From the NCBI GenBank assembly GCA_964369425.1, contig CAYJGW010000004.1, positions 1 to 64,000 on the forward strand: a stretch of DNA of 64,000 bases, in the 5' to 3' direction. Each line of letters begins with the position of its first letter. Position 1 is the first letter of the stretch. The notes below the pieces were generated by a model that saw only the letters and a program-made list of their open reading frames with translations, did no database searches and was not told where the DNA came from. Both the position numbers and the translations under genes were made by a program. Positions 34,052 through 43,264 of the stretch are shown here, piece after piece. Source of the stretch: CAUPWF01 sp964369425 (GTDB taxonomy: Bacteria > Bacillota > Clostridia > Lachnospirales > Lachnospiraceae).

Positions 34052-35335
34052 CTATCTATCAGCAAGTTCGCCTATAATATCTTCCCATGTGACACCACGT
34101 TCAACCATAAGTACCATCGTGTGATATAAGAAATCAGATATTTCATATTTTATTTCTTCTGGATTTGGGTTTTTTGCAGCAATTATAATTTCTGTACACT
34201 CTTCCCCTACTTTTTTCAAAATCTTATCAACACCTTTATCTAATAGATAATTAGTGTAAGACCCTTCTTTTGGATTATTTTTTCTGTCTAAAATTGTACT
34301 ATATACAGATTCAAAAACCTGGAGTGGATTTTTCTCATTATACTCTCCACCTACAAGTGGTTTGTGAAAGCAGGACACTTCACCAGTATGACACGCTGGT
34401 CCAAGTTGGTTTACTTTTGCAAGCAATGTGTCATTATCACAATCAAGTGTCACAGACTTTACAAATTGGAAATGACCAGATGTTTCACCTTTAATCCAAA
34501 GTTGTTTTCTACTTCGACTGTAATAAGTCATCCGACCAGTACGCATTGTCGTATAAAAAGATTCTTCATTCATGTATGCAAGCATCAAAATCTTTTCGGA
34601 TTTGTAATCTTGGACAATGACAGGAATTAATCCCTCGTCATTCAATTTAAATTCCGAAAAATCCATTTTGCTCTCAAAGGTAGTAAGGGCAATACTTTCA
34701 CTTTCACACTTATTTTTAAAAGCGTCAATTGAAACTCCTAATTCATTGATAAACTTTCCTGAAATCCCACGAACTCCCTTGCTTTTTAAAATTGACAAGA
34801 TCTCATTTTCATTTTTCGTATCCGTCACAATTACACAAGGAATATTCGTCACGTTCACAACAGAATCTAAATCTAACCTGTGCATAAAGATAATTTGGCT
34901 GCTATATTCATTAATAATTTTTTGATGCTTGAATAATGTATCAAAGTCATTTAGCGATACCGCTATCTTTTCTTTTCCAAAACGCTTTGATACTTCTTCA
35001 ATCAATTTCAATGAAGTTTTCTTTGAAAGGTTTAAAATTGCTCTTTTCGCACCAGCATATAAAATCTTTTTGACATCTTCTTGTCTGGCGATATTCCCCG
35101 CTACAATCATAGGAACACGAATTGCCCTACTAATTTTTTTTAGCATATCAATGGTCTCGTCATGCTCCTCATCGGAACTTGATAGGTCAAAAACCAGTAA
35201 CTCATCTGCGCCATTACTACTGTATGACTTTGCTAACTTTACTACATCATTCGACAAAATCGTCTCATCGTCAAACCAAGTAACTGCTTTTCCGTTCTTT
35301 ATAAATATACTTGGTATAATCTTTTTGTAATTCAT
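34052..35335 (-). CDS. hisIE: HisF-like/HisI/HisE fusion protein
   Basis: This 427-residue protein joins three parts. Residues 1 to about 215 resemble a HisF/HisA barrel (KKIIPSIFIKNGKAV, GADELLVFDLSSS, VPMIVAGNIARQEDVKKILYAGAKRAILN). Next is HisI, phosphoribosyl-AMP cyclohydrolase (MTYYSRSRKQLWIKGETSGHF, with zinc-site DCDND and CHTG). Last is HisE, phosphoribosyl-ATP pyrophosphatase (VGEECTEIIIAAKN, EISDFLYHTMVLM). HisI and HisE motifs are intact. In the barrel the aspartates equivalent to HisF Asp11 and Asp130 are Phe and Asn, so it is probably not a working HisF. Confidence 0.92.
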   Translation of the reverse strand: MNYKKIIPSIFIKNGKAVTWFDDETILSNDVVKLAKSYSSNGADELLVFDLSSSDEEHDETIDMLKKISRAIRVPMIVAGNIARQEDVKKILYAGAKRAILNLSKKTSLKLIEEVSKRFGKEKIAVSLNDFDTLFKHQKIINEYSSQIIFMHRLDLDSVVNVTNIPCVIVTDTKNENEILSILKSKGVRGISGKFINELGVSIDAFKNKCESESIALTTFESKMDFSEFKLNDEGLIPVIVQDYKSEKILMLAYMNEESFYTTMRTGRMTYYSRSRKQLWIKGETSGHFQFVKSVTLDCDNDTLLAKVNQLGPACHTGEVSCFHKPLVGGEYNEKNPLQVFESVYSTILDRKNNPKEGSYTNYLLDKGVDKILKKVGEECTEIIIAAKNPNPEEIKYEISDFLYHTMVLMVERGVTWEDIIGELADR

Positions 35336-35350
35336 AATAAGTTCTGCTCC

Positions 35351-35944
35351 TTAAATTAGACTTCCTTTTGTGGACCACACTCCTGTTAGTCGTGGTTCCA
35401 ACATTGTTGCTTGATCCAAAGCTTTTCCAAAGGCTTTGAACAAAGCTTCTATCATATGATGATTATTTACACCATCTATAATTTTCAAATGTAGATTCAT
35501 TGCGCCACTATATGAAACGGCATAAAAAAATTCTTTTACCATTTCAGTATCTAAATCACCGCATTGATCTACAGAAAATTCAGCAAAATAGTTCAGATAT
35601 GGTCTCCCAGATAAGTCAATGGCGCAAAGTGCAAGCGTTTCATCCATTGGTAAATAAAAATTGCCATATCGTTTTATTCCTTTTTTATCTCCTAGAGCTT
35701 CTAAAATTGCTCTTCCTAGAACAATGCCTACATCTTCTATAGTATGGTGTGAATCCACTTCCACATCACCATCCACAGTTAAAATCAAATCAAACAATCC
35801 ATGTTTTGCAAACCCGTTTAACATATGATCAAAAAACGGGATTTTTGTTGATACTTCTGCTTTTCCACTCCCATCAAGGTTTAATGACAATGTAATCTTT
35901 GTCTCGCTAGTTTCACGAGCGCAAGTAACTAAACGATTTTCCAT
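35351..35944 (-). CDS. hisB: Imidazoleglycerol-phosphate dehydratase
   Basis: HisB dehydrates imidazoleglycerol phosphate. The 197-residue single-function enzyme has the manganese-binding motifs FFDHMLNGFAKHGLFD and DSHHTIEDVGIVLG (about 70-83), plus NNHHMIEALFKAFGKAL near the end. The ATG used lies just after AAGGAGG; a longer open frame runs back over the end of hisD. It is normal in length for a HisB without the phosphatase domain. Confidence 0.96.
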   Translation of the reverse strand: MENRLVTCARETSETKITLSLNLDGSGKAEVSTKIPFFDHMLNGFAKHGLFDLILTVDGDVEVDSHHTIEDVGIVLGRAILEALGDKKGIKRYGNFYLPMDETLALCAIDLSGRPYLNYFAEFSVDQCGDLDTEMVKEFFYAVSYSGAMNLHLKIIDGVNNHHMIEALFKAFGKALDQATMLEPRLTGVWSTKGSLI

Positions 35945-35957
35945 AGAAGGTTCCTCC

Positions 35958-37244
35958 TTATTCAAATCTGACGCGTATAGAATTCGCATGCGCAGTCAGT
36001 TGTTCTTGTTCTGCAAAATACTCTATATCAGTATGTATTTTTTCTAGTGCATCTTTGGAATACGCAATAATACTTGATTTTTTTATAAAATCATCCACCG
36101 AAAGAGGAGAAAAGAATTTTGCAGTTCCATTAGTCGGTAATACATGGTTTGGACCGGCAAAGTAATCACCTAATGGTTCACTACTGTATTCACCAATAAA
36201 AATTGCTCCAGCATTCCTGATTTTCATCATAACATCATAGGGATCTTTTGTCATTATTTCTAGGTGTTCAGATGCAATCTCATTGGCAACTTCAATGACC
36301 TCTTCCATGGTATCAGCTATCAAGATATAGCCATAATTATCCAATGATTTTCTCATAATATCTGTTCTTGATAGCGTTTCTACCATTTTTTCTATCTCAT
36401 CATTAACTTGAACTGCAAGTCCTTCGTCATCTGTAATCAAAATAGAGGAAGCTAGTTCATCGTGTTCTGCTTGTGATAAGAGATCAGCTGCAATATATCT
36501 TGGGTTTGCTGTTTTATCCGCAATTACAAGAATCTCACTTGGTCCCGCCACTGAATCAATGCTAACATGACCGTACACCGCTTTTTTTGCTAGTGCTACA
36601 TATATGTTTCCAGGTCCTACGATTTTATCTACTTTTTTTACACTTTCTGTTCCATAAGCCAACGCTCCAATGGCTTGTGCACCTCCTATTTTATAGATAA
36701 CATCAACCCCGACTTCATTTGCTGCAACAAGTGTATTTGGATTTACCTTTCCATTTGGAGCCGGTGTTACCATAATGATTTCATCAACACCCGCCACTTT
36801 GGCCGGAACCACATTCATCAACACCGAAGATGGATATGCCGCTTTACCTCCTGGTACATACACTCCTACACGTTCAAGAGGAGTAACTTTTTGTCCAAGC
36901 ATAGTTCCATCTGGCTTTGAGTCAAACCAGCTATATTGCATCTGTTTACTGTGATAAGATTCTATATTTTTTATAGCTTTTTTTATGACAGCCAAAAATT
37001 CTTTGGAGACTGATTGGTAAGCTGATTCGATTTCTTCCTTCGAAACTACTATGCTTTCACTTGTTAACACTACATTATCAAACTTTTTTGTATATGAAAA
37101 TAATGCGTTGTCTTTATTTTGCCTAATATCGTTTAATATCTTTTGCACAGAAGATTCGTAATCCTCGTAATTATTTGGACTTCGTTTCAACAAGGCATCT
37201 AAAACATTTTGTTTTGTATGAGCATCTAGTTTTTTAACCTTCAA
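35958..37244 (-). CDS. hisD: Histidinol dehydrogenase
   Basis: HisD oxidises histidinol twice to histidine using NAD and zinc. The 428-residue product shows PGGKAAYPSSVLMNVVPAKVAGV, VDKIVGPGNIYVALAKKAVYG, DSVAGPSEILVIAD, QAEHDELASSILIT (zinc ligands) and GPNHVLPTNGTAKF. It lies 2 bp after hisG and is cotranscribed. Confidence 0.97.
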   Translation of the reverse strand: MKVKKLDAHTKQNVLDALLKRSPNNYEDYESSVQKILNDIRQNKDNALFSYTKKFDNVVLTSESIVVSKEEIESAYQSVSKEFLAVIKKAIKNIESYHSKQMQYSWFDSKPDGTMLGQKVTPLERVGVYVPGGKAAYPSSVLMNVVPAKVAGVDEIIMVTPAPNGKVNPNTLVAANEVGVDVIYKIGGAQAIGALAYGTESVKKVDKIVGPGNIYVALAKKAVYGHVSIDSVAGPSEILVIADKTANPRYIAADLLSQAEHDELASSILITDDEGLAVQVNDEIEKMVETLSRTDIMRKSLDNYGYILIADTMEEVIEVANEIASEHLEIMTKDPYDVMMKIRNAGAIFIGEYSSEPLGDYFAGPNHVLPTNGTAKFFSPLSVDDFIKKSSIIAYSKDALEKIHTDIEYFAEQEQLTAHANSIRVRFE

Positions 37245-37246
37245 TT

Positions 37247-37891
37247 TTAGCCCTCCCTTAAAATCTTTTGCAAATTTGTGATAATCGTCTTAATACGTTC
37301 ATTTTCCATACGCATACTGACTGGATTTACAATTACTCTAGCTGAAAGTGGTATCATCTCTTCTAATACTTCTAGCCCGTTTTCTCTAAGTGTGGAACCT
37401 GTTTCAACAATATCTACAATTACTTCTGAGAGACCAACAATTGGAGCTAATTCGATAGAACCATTTAACTTAATGATTTCCACAGTTTGATTCTTTGTAT
37501 TATAAAAATAGTTCTTAGCAATATTTGGATACTTAGTGGCAACCCGAATTAAAGCATTGTGTTCTAGCAATGACTGCGCCTCTTTGGGACCACATACGCA
37601 CATCCTACATGCACCAAAACCAAGATCAAGTACCTCATGAACGCTTCTTCCTTCTTCTAAAATAGTGTCTTTACCGACAACTCCTATATCAGCAGCACCA
37701 TATTCTACATAGGTTGGAACATCTGGTCCCTTTGATAAGAAAAATTTCAGTTTTAATTCTTCATTAACGAAGATAAGTTTTCTGGTGTCTTTATCGTATA
37801 TTTCATCACAGGTAATTCCTATTTTTTCAAGCAATTCTAAAGTCTGCTTTGCTAGTCTTCCTTTACCTAATGCAAATGTTAAATATCTCAT
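37247..37891 (-). CDS. hisG: ATP phosphoribosyltransferase, short form
   Basis: HisG joins ATP and PRPP in the first step of histidine synthesis. The 214-residue product is the short form, lacking the C-terminal histidine-binding domain, and therefore needs HisZ, whose gene precedes it. Motifs include ALGKGRLAKQTLELL, GAADIGVVGKDTI and the PRPP loop IVDIVETGSTLRENGLE. I start it at the ATG 10 bp after AAGGAG; an ATG 9 bp earlier is only one base from that site. Confidence 0.95.
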   Translation of the reverse strand: MRYLTFALGKGRLAKQTLELLEKIGITCDEIYDKDTRKLIFVNEELKLKFFLSKGPDVPTYVEYGAADIGVVGKDTILEEGRSVHEVLDLGFGACRMCVCGPKEAQSLLEHNALIRVATKYPNIAKNYFYNTKNQTVEIIKLNGSIELAPIVGLSEVIVDIVETGSTLRENGLEVLEEMIPLSARVIVNPVSMRMENERIKTIITNLQKILREG

Positions 37892-37892
37892 T

Positions 37893-39155
37893 CTACACAT
37901 TCTCCTTGCTGCTACTATTTATAATACGTCGTTCATCGGTTAAAAGATTTATAAGTTCTATGCTTTTATCATTTCGCAAAACCAATAGATTTTTACAAAA
38001 ATTGCTTTTACCATAAAAGATGTACTGATTCAATTTCCCCTCATTTTGCATCTCCATAAGTTCAGCTATTTTCCCTTCTTTACGCATTCTATTCGCAAGA
38101 GAAATAGCTTTTCTTTTCATATCTTTATCATAGATAATCAATTGATTTTCAGATACACATGAAATCACAACATTTTGACGATTTAAAGCATTTAATACAT
38201 CATCTACAACAATGGCAAATCCGATAGCTGGAGCATGAACACCGAACTGTTTTAAGAGTTGATTATAACGTCCACCCTTTATCACTGAATTTCCGATACC
38301 ATAGGTATAACCTCTAAAAACAATACCAGTATAGTATTTATACATTCCGGTAATGGTAAAATCGAAAGTGATATATTCCGAGACTCCATGCATCTCTAAC
38401 ACTTCATTTATTCTTTCCAAACGCTCTACTGCCTTTAAAGCTTCTTCATTGATAGCTTTTGATTTGGCCATTTCTAAAACTTCTCTTCCGCCAATCAATT
38501 CTGGAAGCACGGCAAATGCATCTTTTATAGATTGATCTAGTCCTACTTTGGTAAGAATTTCCGCTACTCCATAGTAATTGCGATTCACCATTAATTCTTG
38601 CACTTCTTCTTGTGTTTGTTCATCTAGTTTGGCTGTATCTAATAATCCTTTAATATAACCGATATGTCCTACACTGACTTGAAATTCAGTCATCCCTACA
38701 CTTTTGAGACTCTCTACCGCCATTGCTATCATTTCAGCATCTACATCAATGGAGTCCACACCTATCAATTCTGCACCTAACTGAGTGTGTTCTTTCAATC
38801 TACCCTGATAGCTTGATGAATTAATAAAAGCACTTCCAGTATAACAAAATCTGTGAGGTGTATTTTCCGTATTGAGTTGGGTGGCAGCGACTCGGGCAAT
38901 TGATGGGGTGATATCTGGACGTAGAGCTAGCATATTTCCTTCTCTATCAAAAAATTGGTAAAGTTTTTTACTGTCCGTTGTGCCAACCTCATCACTAAAT
39001 ACTTCAGAAAACTCAAAGGAAGGTGTTTGAATATCTTGAAATCCGTATAGTTTTAGAGTATCGTGGAGGGTGTTTTGAATGTATAACTTGTTTTTACACT
39101 CCATTTTATAAATGTCTCGAACACCTTCCGGTGTATGTAAATTTTTCTTTTTCAC
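37893..39155 (-). CDS. hisZ: ATP phosphoribosyltransferase regulatory subunit HisZ
   Basis: HisZ is a catalytically inactive histidyl-tRNA-synthetase-like partner that activates short HisG and senses histidine. The 420-residue product has TPEGVRDIYKMECKNKLYIQ, the class II motif 2-like LRPDITPSIARVAATQL, LKEHTQLGAELIGVDS and GGRYNQLLKQFG. It heads the operon downstream of a near-perfect promoter with a leader of only about 46 nt. Confidence 0.94.
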   Translation of the reverse strand: MKKKNLHTPEGVRDIYKMECKNKLYIQNTLHDTLKLYGFQDIQTPSFEFSEVFSDEVGTTDSKKLYQFFDREGNMLALRPDITPSIARVAATQLNTENTPHRFCYTGSAFINSSSYQGRLKEHTQLGAELIGVDSIDVDAEMIAMAVESLKSVGMTEFQVSVGHIGYIKGLLDTAKLDEQTQEEVQELMVNRNYYGVAEILTKVGLDQSIKDAFAVLPELIGGREVLEMAKSKAINEEALKAVERLERINEVLEMHGVSEYITFDFTITGMYKYYTGIVFRGYTYGIGNSVIKGGRYNQLLKQFGVHAPAIGFAIVVDDVLNALNRQNVVISCVSENQLIIYDKDMKRKAISLANRMRKEGKIAELMEMQNEGKLNQYIFYGKSNFCKNLLVLRNDKSIELINLLTDERRIINSSSKENV

Positions 39156-39207
39156 GTTGGTTGTCTCCTTGTCGCTTTAGTGTGCTAATACGTTAAACTG
39201 CTTGTCC

Positions 39208-39236
39208 ATTATACTTTCCTTCTAAAAAAATGTCAA
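39208..39236 (-). promoter_or_regulatory. Consensus promoter of the his operon
   Basis: On the minus strand TTGACA (39231-39236) and TATAAT (39208-39213), both perfect, are 17 bp apart. The -35 overlaps the stop codon of recU (39233-39235). The inferred leader is too short for a T-box. Confidence 0.92.
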
Positions 39237-39766
39237 TCCCTTCTCGCTAAGTCTAATTGTAAGCCATCCAAATAGGGAACAAAGTACCCTTGAGATAATG
39301 TTAAAAAAAATGTATCATCTAACTCATCAAAGCGAAAACTCTTCCGTCCACCTTCTTGCATACGCGTCCAAAAACGGTACATTTCATCAAATCGCATATA
39401 ATATAAAAGATTGCGATGGGAAAAATAAATAATAATAAATGCTATTCCGTTTTGTCGTTCAAAGTCTTCCATAAACGATATTTGGTGACTATGGATATTT
39501 TGAAGTGGAAATGTATCAGTGCCACATTCTTTTGCATCAAAGCAAATCGGAATACCTTGAACTGCTCCGATATAGTCAACAGTACTTTTTTGCTCAAAAT
39601 ATGCCAAAGTGATATGACGGCTTTCTTTGCTTATTTTTACAGGCGTAATAGGCGTCGGTATCTTTTGAATAAGCGCTAATCTACTTTGAGCGTACCGTTC
39701 GTTTGTTCTGTTTATAAATTCTTCTAATGTTGAACCTCTAAGGCCTCTCGAATTCCAAGTGCTCAT
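39233..39766 (-). CDS. recU: Holliday junction resolvase RecU
   Basis: RecU cuts Holliday junctions in Firmicutes. The 177-residue product starts at MSTWNSRGLRGSTLEEFIN after GAGGT. It shows the nuclease core STVDYIGAVQGIPICFDAKEC (acidic residues and lysine) and HQISFMEDFERQNGIAFIIIYF. It overlaps the end of the pseudouridine synthase gene by 29 bp and reads in the same direction. Length is typical or slightly short. Confidence 0.93.
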   Translation of the reverse strand: MSTWNSRGLRGSTLEEFINRTNERYAQSRLALIQKIPTPITPVKISKESRHITLAYFEQKSTVDYIGAVQGIPICFDAKECGTDTFPLQNIHSHQISFMEDFERQNGIAFIIIYFSHRNLLYYMRFDEMYRFWTRMQEGGRKSFRFDELDDTFFLTLSQGYFVPYLDGLQLDLARRD

Positions 39767-40736
39767 GGGAACCTCGCTTATTTTGTGATATGGTTGCAAA
39801 TATCTTTGGCAGGGGAGCTATAAATGTTTGATTAGCTACTCCATTTAAGTTTACACCTTCTGCTGGAAATTGTAATGAATATGCATGTAACAATTGAGAG
39901 GTAACTCCATAACTGCGCCTATATTCATCGTTGTTCTTTTGATTGCCGTATTTTATATCTCCTATGATTGGATGTCCGATAGAAGACAGATGTGCTCTTA
40001 TTTGGTGTGTCTTTCCAGTAATTAGGTGAACTTCAACCATAGAACACTCTACACTGCTCCAAATAGTTTTATAGCCGGTTTCTATAAACTCACTTTCTGC
40101 TACTTGGTTTTCTGAAATTGTTACTTTATTCGTTCTTGTATTCTTGTACAAATATCCTTTAATAACCTGATTTTTATTTAAATCACCTTTGACAATCGCA
40201 ATATAATATTTTTTCATAGACCTTTCTCGGAATGCACAAGATAATTCCTGAGAGCCAAACAACGTTACTCCAGCTGTAATTAATCCAGTTGTATTCCTAT
40301 CCAATCGGTTGCATATCGATGGGCGAAAAGTTCTAAGACTTTCTTCTGTTATCATTTCTTCTTGTAAAAGATAGGACAGAATTTGCTCATTGATAGATAT
40401 ATCATCTGGTCGTGCTTTTTGTGAAAGAAGGTTAGCGGGTTTATTTAAAAATAGTACATCTTTCGATTGGTAAATCACATTCAGGTTGATTTTTTTTGCT
40501 ATTTCATATACTGTAAGCTGTGAAAATTTTGCAACAGTATCATCTGATAAGAAGAGCTTAATGCTATCACTAGGTTTTAAGATTTCGCTACCTGTAGATT
40601 TTTTTCCGTTTAGTATAATATTTTTCTTTCGTAACATTTTGTAAATAAAACTTTTTGGCGCTTTATTCAAATATTTCATAATATATTTATCAAAGCGCTG
40701 CCCTGCATCATTTGATGATACAATTAATTCTTTCAT
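39738..40736 (-). CDS. RluC-type pseudouridine synthase
   Basis: This 332-residue RluA-family enzyme has an N-terminal S4 domain (about 12-75, RFDKYIMKYLNKAPKSFIYKMLRKKNIILNG). Its catalytic loop is SICNRLDRNTTGLITAG, with the active aspartate, and GKTHQIRAHLSSIGHPIIGDIKYG follows. It is the second of three pseudouridine synthases in the window. The exact 23S rRNA target is not evident. Confidence 0.92.
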   Translation of the reverse strand: MKELIVSSNDAGQRFDKYIMKYLNKAPKSFIYKMLRKKNIILNGKKSTGSEILKPSDSIKLFLSDDTVAKFSQLTVYEIAKKINLNVIYQSKDVLFLNKPANLLSQKARPDDISINEQILSYLLQEEMITEESLRTFRPSICNRLDRNTTGLITAGVTLFGSQELSCAFRERSMKKYYIAIVKGDLNKNQVIKGYLYKNTRTNKVTISENQVAESEFIETGYKTIWSSVECSMVEVHLITGKTHQIRAHLSSIGHPIIGDIKYGNQKNNDEYRRSYGVTSQLLHAYSLQFPAEGVNLNGVANQTFIAPLPKIFATISQNKRGSHEHLEFERP

Positions 40737-40761
40737 TATTTTAGTACTCCTTAAAACTATT

Positions 40762-41340
40762 CTACATGCAATGCGATAGGATTAATTGACCCATTGCAAG
40801 TTCTTTTTCAACATCTTCTTTGTTTTCAATTTTTGCAATACTATCAAGTCCTTCTACCCTTGTCAAATATGGTTTGAATTCTTCAAAAAATTTTATAGTT
40901 AATTTCTCGTATCCTGTTCTTTCTAAAATTGTGCGAACATAACTTTCTGTTAACATTCTATCAGTTTTTGAATTGCTGATAAAGCCACATACTGTATTTC
41001 CATAAATTGCAATACTATCTACGTTCATAAAGGTATCTTTGTTGCTAAGAATCATATCATATAGTACCAACACGTGACTACCACCTGCTTCAATCTGCAC
41101 TGCTAATTCTTTATCAATTGAACGGTAAGGATGTTTCACAATAATGGCAACTGTTGTCTTGGCAGCAGGTAAACAGTTCAAAATTGCCAATACTAAAATA
41201 TAATCCGAAATGCTATCCAATTTACTAGAAAGATAGATTATTAAAACGAGTGCCCATAAAAACAAGGCCCAAATATATTCTTTCTTTTTAATATGATTGA
41301 TGTACCCTCGCATTCCACGAGTGACTTTTATTTTTTTCAT
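40762..41340 (-). CDS. Unknown membrane protein
   Basis: I do not recognise this 192-residue protein. It has a basic N-terminus, two adjoining hydrophobic helices (about residues 24-42 and 48-64) and a soluble C-terminal part of about 120 residues. The latter has a beta/alpha look (GGSHVLVLYDMILSNKDTF...DSIAIYGNTVCGFIS). The ATG chosen follows AAAGG; 28 more codons upstream are lysine-rich and overlap the YgiQ gene's 3' end. It may be coupled to ygiQ. Confidence 0.7.
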   Translation of the reverse strand: MKKIKVTRGMRGYINHIKKKEYIWALFLWALVLIIYLSSKLDSISDYILVLAILNCLPAAKTTVAIIVKHPYRSIDKELAVQIEAGGSHVLVLYDMILSNKDTFMNVDSIAIYGNTVCGFISNSKTDRMLTESYVRTILERTGYEKLTIKFFEEFKPYLTRVEGLDSIAKIENKEDVEKELAMGQLILSHCM

Positions 41341-41344
41341 GTCT

Positions 41345-43264
41345 TTACCTTTTCTTCTTATGTATATTTCGAATCGTTTTTTTGCTTTTTTTCTCCGTTG
41401 CTTTTTTCCTTTCTCCTTTTGCAACAGAATTTGCTCCTACTTTTCTTATTCCCCCGCTCTGTTCTTTTCCTTGCCGAGGCCGAATCAGACAATTTTTGTC
41501 AAAACCTACTAAATCCATTCGCTCAGCTTGACGAAGTGCATTCATCACTAAATGGTGATTTTTGGGATTTCGGTATTGTATTAACGCCCGTTGCATTGCC
41601 TTTTCCTTCACGTCTTTCGGTGTGTATACCGGTTTCATATCTAATGGATTGACTCCGGTGTAATACATACACGTTGATATGGTAGAAGGCGTTGGATAAA
41701 AATCTTGCACTTGTTCTGGCATATAGCCCCATTCGCGCAAATATTCAGCAAGTTCTATAGCCTCTTTTAAAGTAGATCCTGGATGAGATGACATTAAATA
41801 AGGGACTAAGAATTGTTTTTTGTTCAATTCCTTGTTCTTTTCATTGTATCGCTTTGTAAAGTCGCGAAATACTTGATTGTAAGGTTTTCCCATATTTTTT
41901 AGCACTGCATCCGAAATATGTTCAGGTGCGACTTTTAGTTGACCACTAATATGATGCTCACAAAGTTCGTTGAAAAAAGTACTATCTTTATCTGCCATCA
42001 AATAATCGAAGCGAATTCCTGAACGAATAAAGACTTTTTTTACATTTGGAAGTTCTCGAAGTTTACGTAATAAAGTTATGTAATCTTTGTGATCAACTTT
42101 CATGTTTTTACATGGTGCTGGAAATAGACATTGCTTATTCTTGCAACTACCTTTTATCAACTGCTTTTTACAAGCAGGTTGCCGAAAGTTAGCTGTTGGT
42201 CCGCCTACATCATGAATATAACCTTTAAACTCCTCTTCCCACACAAATTGAGATGCTTCTTGCAATAGTGATTCATGACTTCTGCTTTGTATAATTCTAC
42301 CTTGATGAAAGGTAAGGGCGCAAAAATTACAACTACCAAAGCAACCCCGATTACTTATCAAACTGTATTTCACCTCTTCAATTGCAGGTATTCCACCTGA
42401 TTTTTCATAAATTGGATGGTAAGTTCGCATGTAATTATAACTATATGCACGATCCATTTCTGCCTGATTTAATGGTGCTGACGGTGGATTTTGTACTACG
42501 TACTGATAATCCGAGTAAGGTTCTACTAACCGTCCTCCTGTAATTGGATCGGTGTTTTCATGTTGAATTTTAAAACTCTTCGCATATTGTAATTTATCAG
42601 CTATCAATTTGCTGTAACTTGGAAGGAGTGTGTAGTCATATACGTTATCTAGGGTTTTAGTTTTATATAAAGTTCCATTGATAAATGTGATATCCTGTAC
42701 CTGAATACCGCTGTCCAGGGCTTCTGCTATTTCAACAATTGAACGTTCCCCCATTCCGTAGGAAACCAAATCGGCTCCTGAATCAAGTAAGATTGATCGC
42801 TTTATCTTGTTAGACCAATAATCATAATGAGCCAATCTTCGCAAGCTCGCTTCTATTCCCCCAATAATAATCGGTGAATCTTTGTAGATTTGCCTAATTA
42901 GATTACTATAAACTACAGTAGCATAATCTGGACGCTTGCCCATCACACCACCAGGTGTATAGGAGTCATTTTTTCTCAGCTTTTTACTGACAGAATAGTG
43001 ATTCACCATAGAATCCATATTTCCGCCTGAAACCAAAAAACCTAGACGAGGTTTCCCAAGTATCTGTATACTCTCTTTACACTTCCAATCAGGTTGACAT
43101 ATCAGTCCGACTCTATAACCATGCGCTTCTAGTGTACGAGTAATAATCGCATGACCAAATGAAGGATGGTCCACATACGCATCTCCAGATATATATACAA
43201 AATCTAACTCATCCCACCCTCTTTGTTGCATATCTGCTTTTGATATTGGTAAAAAATCATTCAT
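41345..43264 (-). CDS. YgiQ family radical SAM protein
   Basis: This 639-residue radical SAM protein of the YgiQ/UPF0313 family has cysteines in SNRGCFGSCNFCALTFHQGR (about 310-329). The N-terminal part includes DFVYISGDAYVDHPSFG, and FIRSGIRFDYLM and LVPYLMSSHPGST are also family marks. The C-terminal tail of about 45 residues is very lysine/arginine-rich. The function is not established. Its start overlaps the HAD gene stop by 4 bases. Confidence 0.93.
   Translation of the reverse strand: MNDFLPISKADMQQRGWDELDFVYISGDAYVDHPSFGHAIITRTLEAHGYRVGLICQPDWKCKESIQILGKPRLGFLVSGGNMDSMVNHYSVSKKLRKNDSYTPGGVMGKRPDYATVVYSNLIRQIYKDSPIIIGGIEASLRRLAHYDYWSNKIKRSILLDSGADLVSYGMGERSIVEIAEALDSGIQVQDITFINGTLYKTKTLDNVYDYTLLPSYSKLIADKLQYAKSFKIQHENTDPITGGRLVEPYSDYQYVVQNPPSAPLNQAEMDRAYSYNYMRTYHPIYEKSGGIPAIEEVKYSLISNRGCFGSCNFCALTFHQGRIIQSRSHESLLQEASQFVWEEEFKGYIHDVGGPTANFRQPACKKQLIKGSCKNKQCLFPAPCKNMKVDHKDYITLLRKLRELPNVKKVFIRSGIRFDYLMADKDSTFFNELCEHHISGQLKVAPEHISDAVLKNMGKPYNQVFRDFTKRYNEKNKELNKKQFLVPYLMSSHPGSTLKEAIELAEYLREWGYMPEQVQDFYPTPSTISTCMYYTGVNPLDMKPVYTPKDVKEKAMQRALIQYRNPKNHHLVMNALRQAERMDLVGFDKNCLIRPRQGKEQSGGIRKVGANSVAKGERKKATEKKSKKTIRNIHKKKR

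Noticed and set aside
39156..39207. T-box or histidine leader before hisZ
   Set aside because: The promoter leaves a leader of about 46 nt, too short for a T-box, and no His codon run is present.
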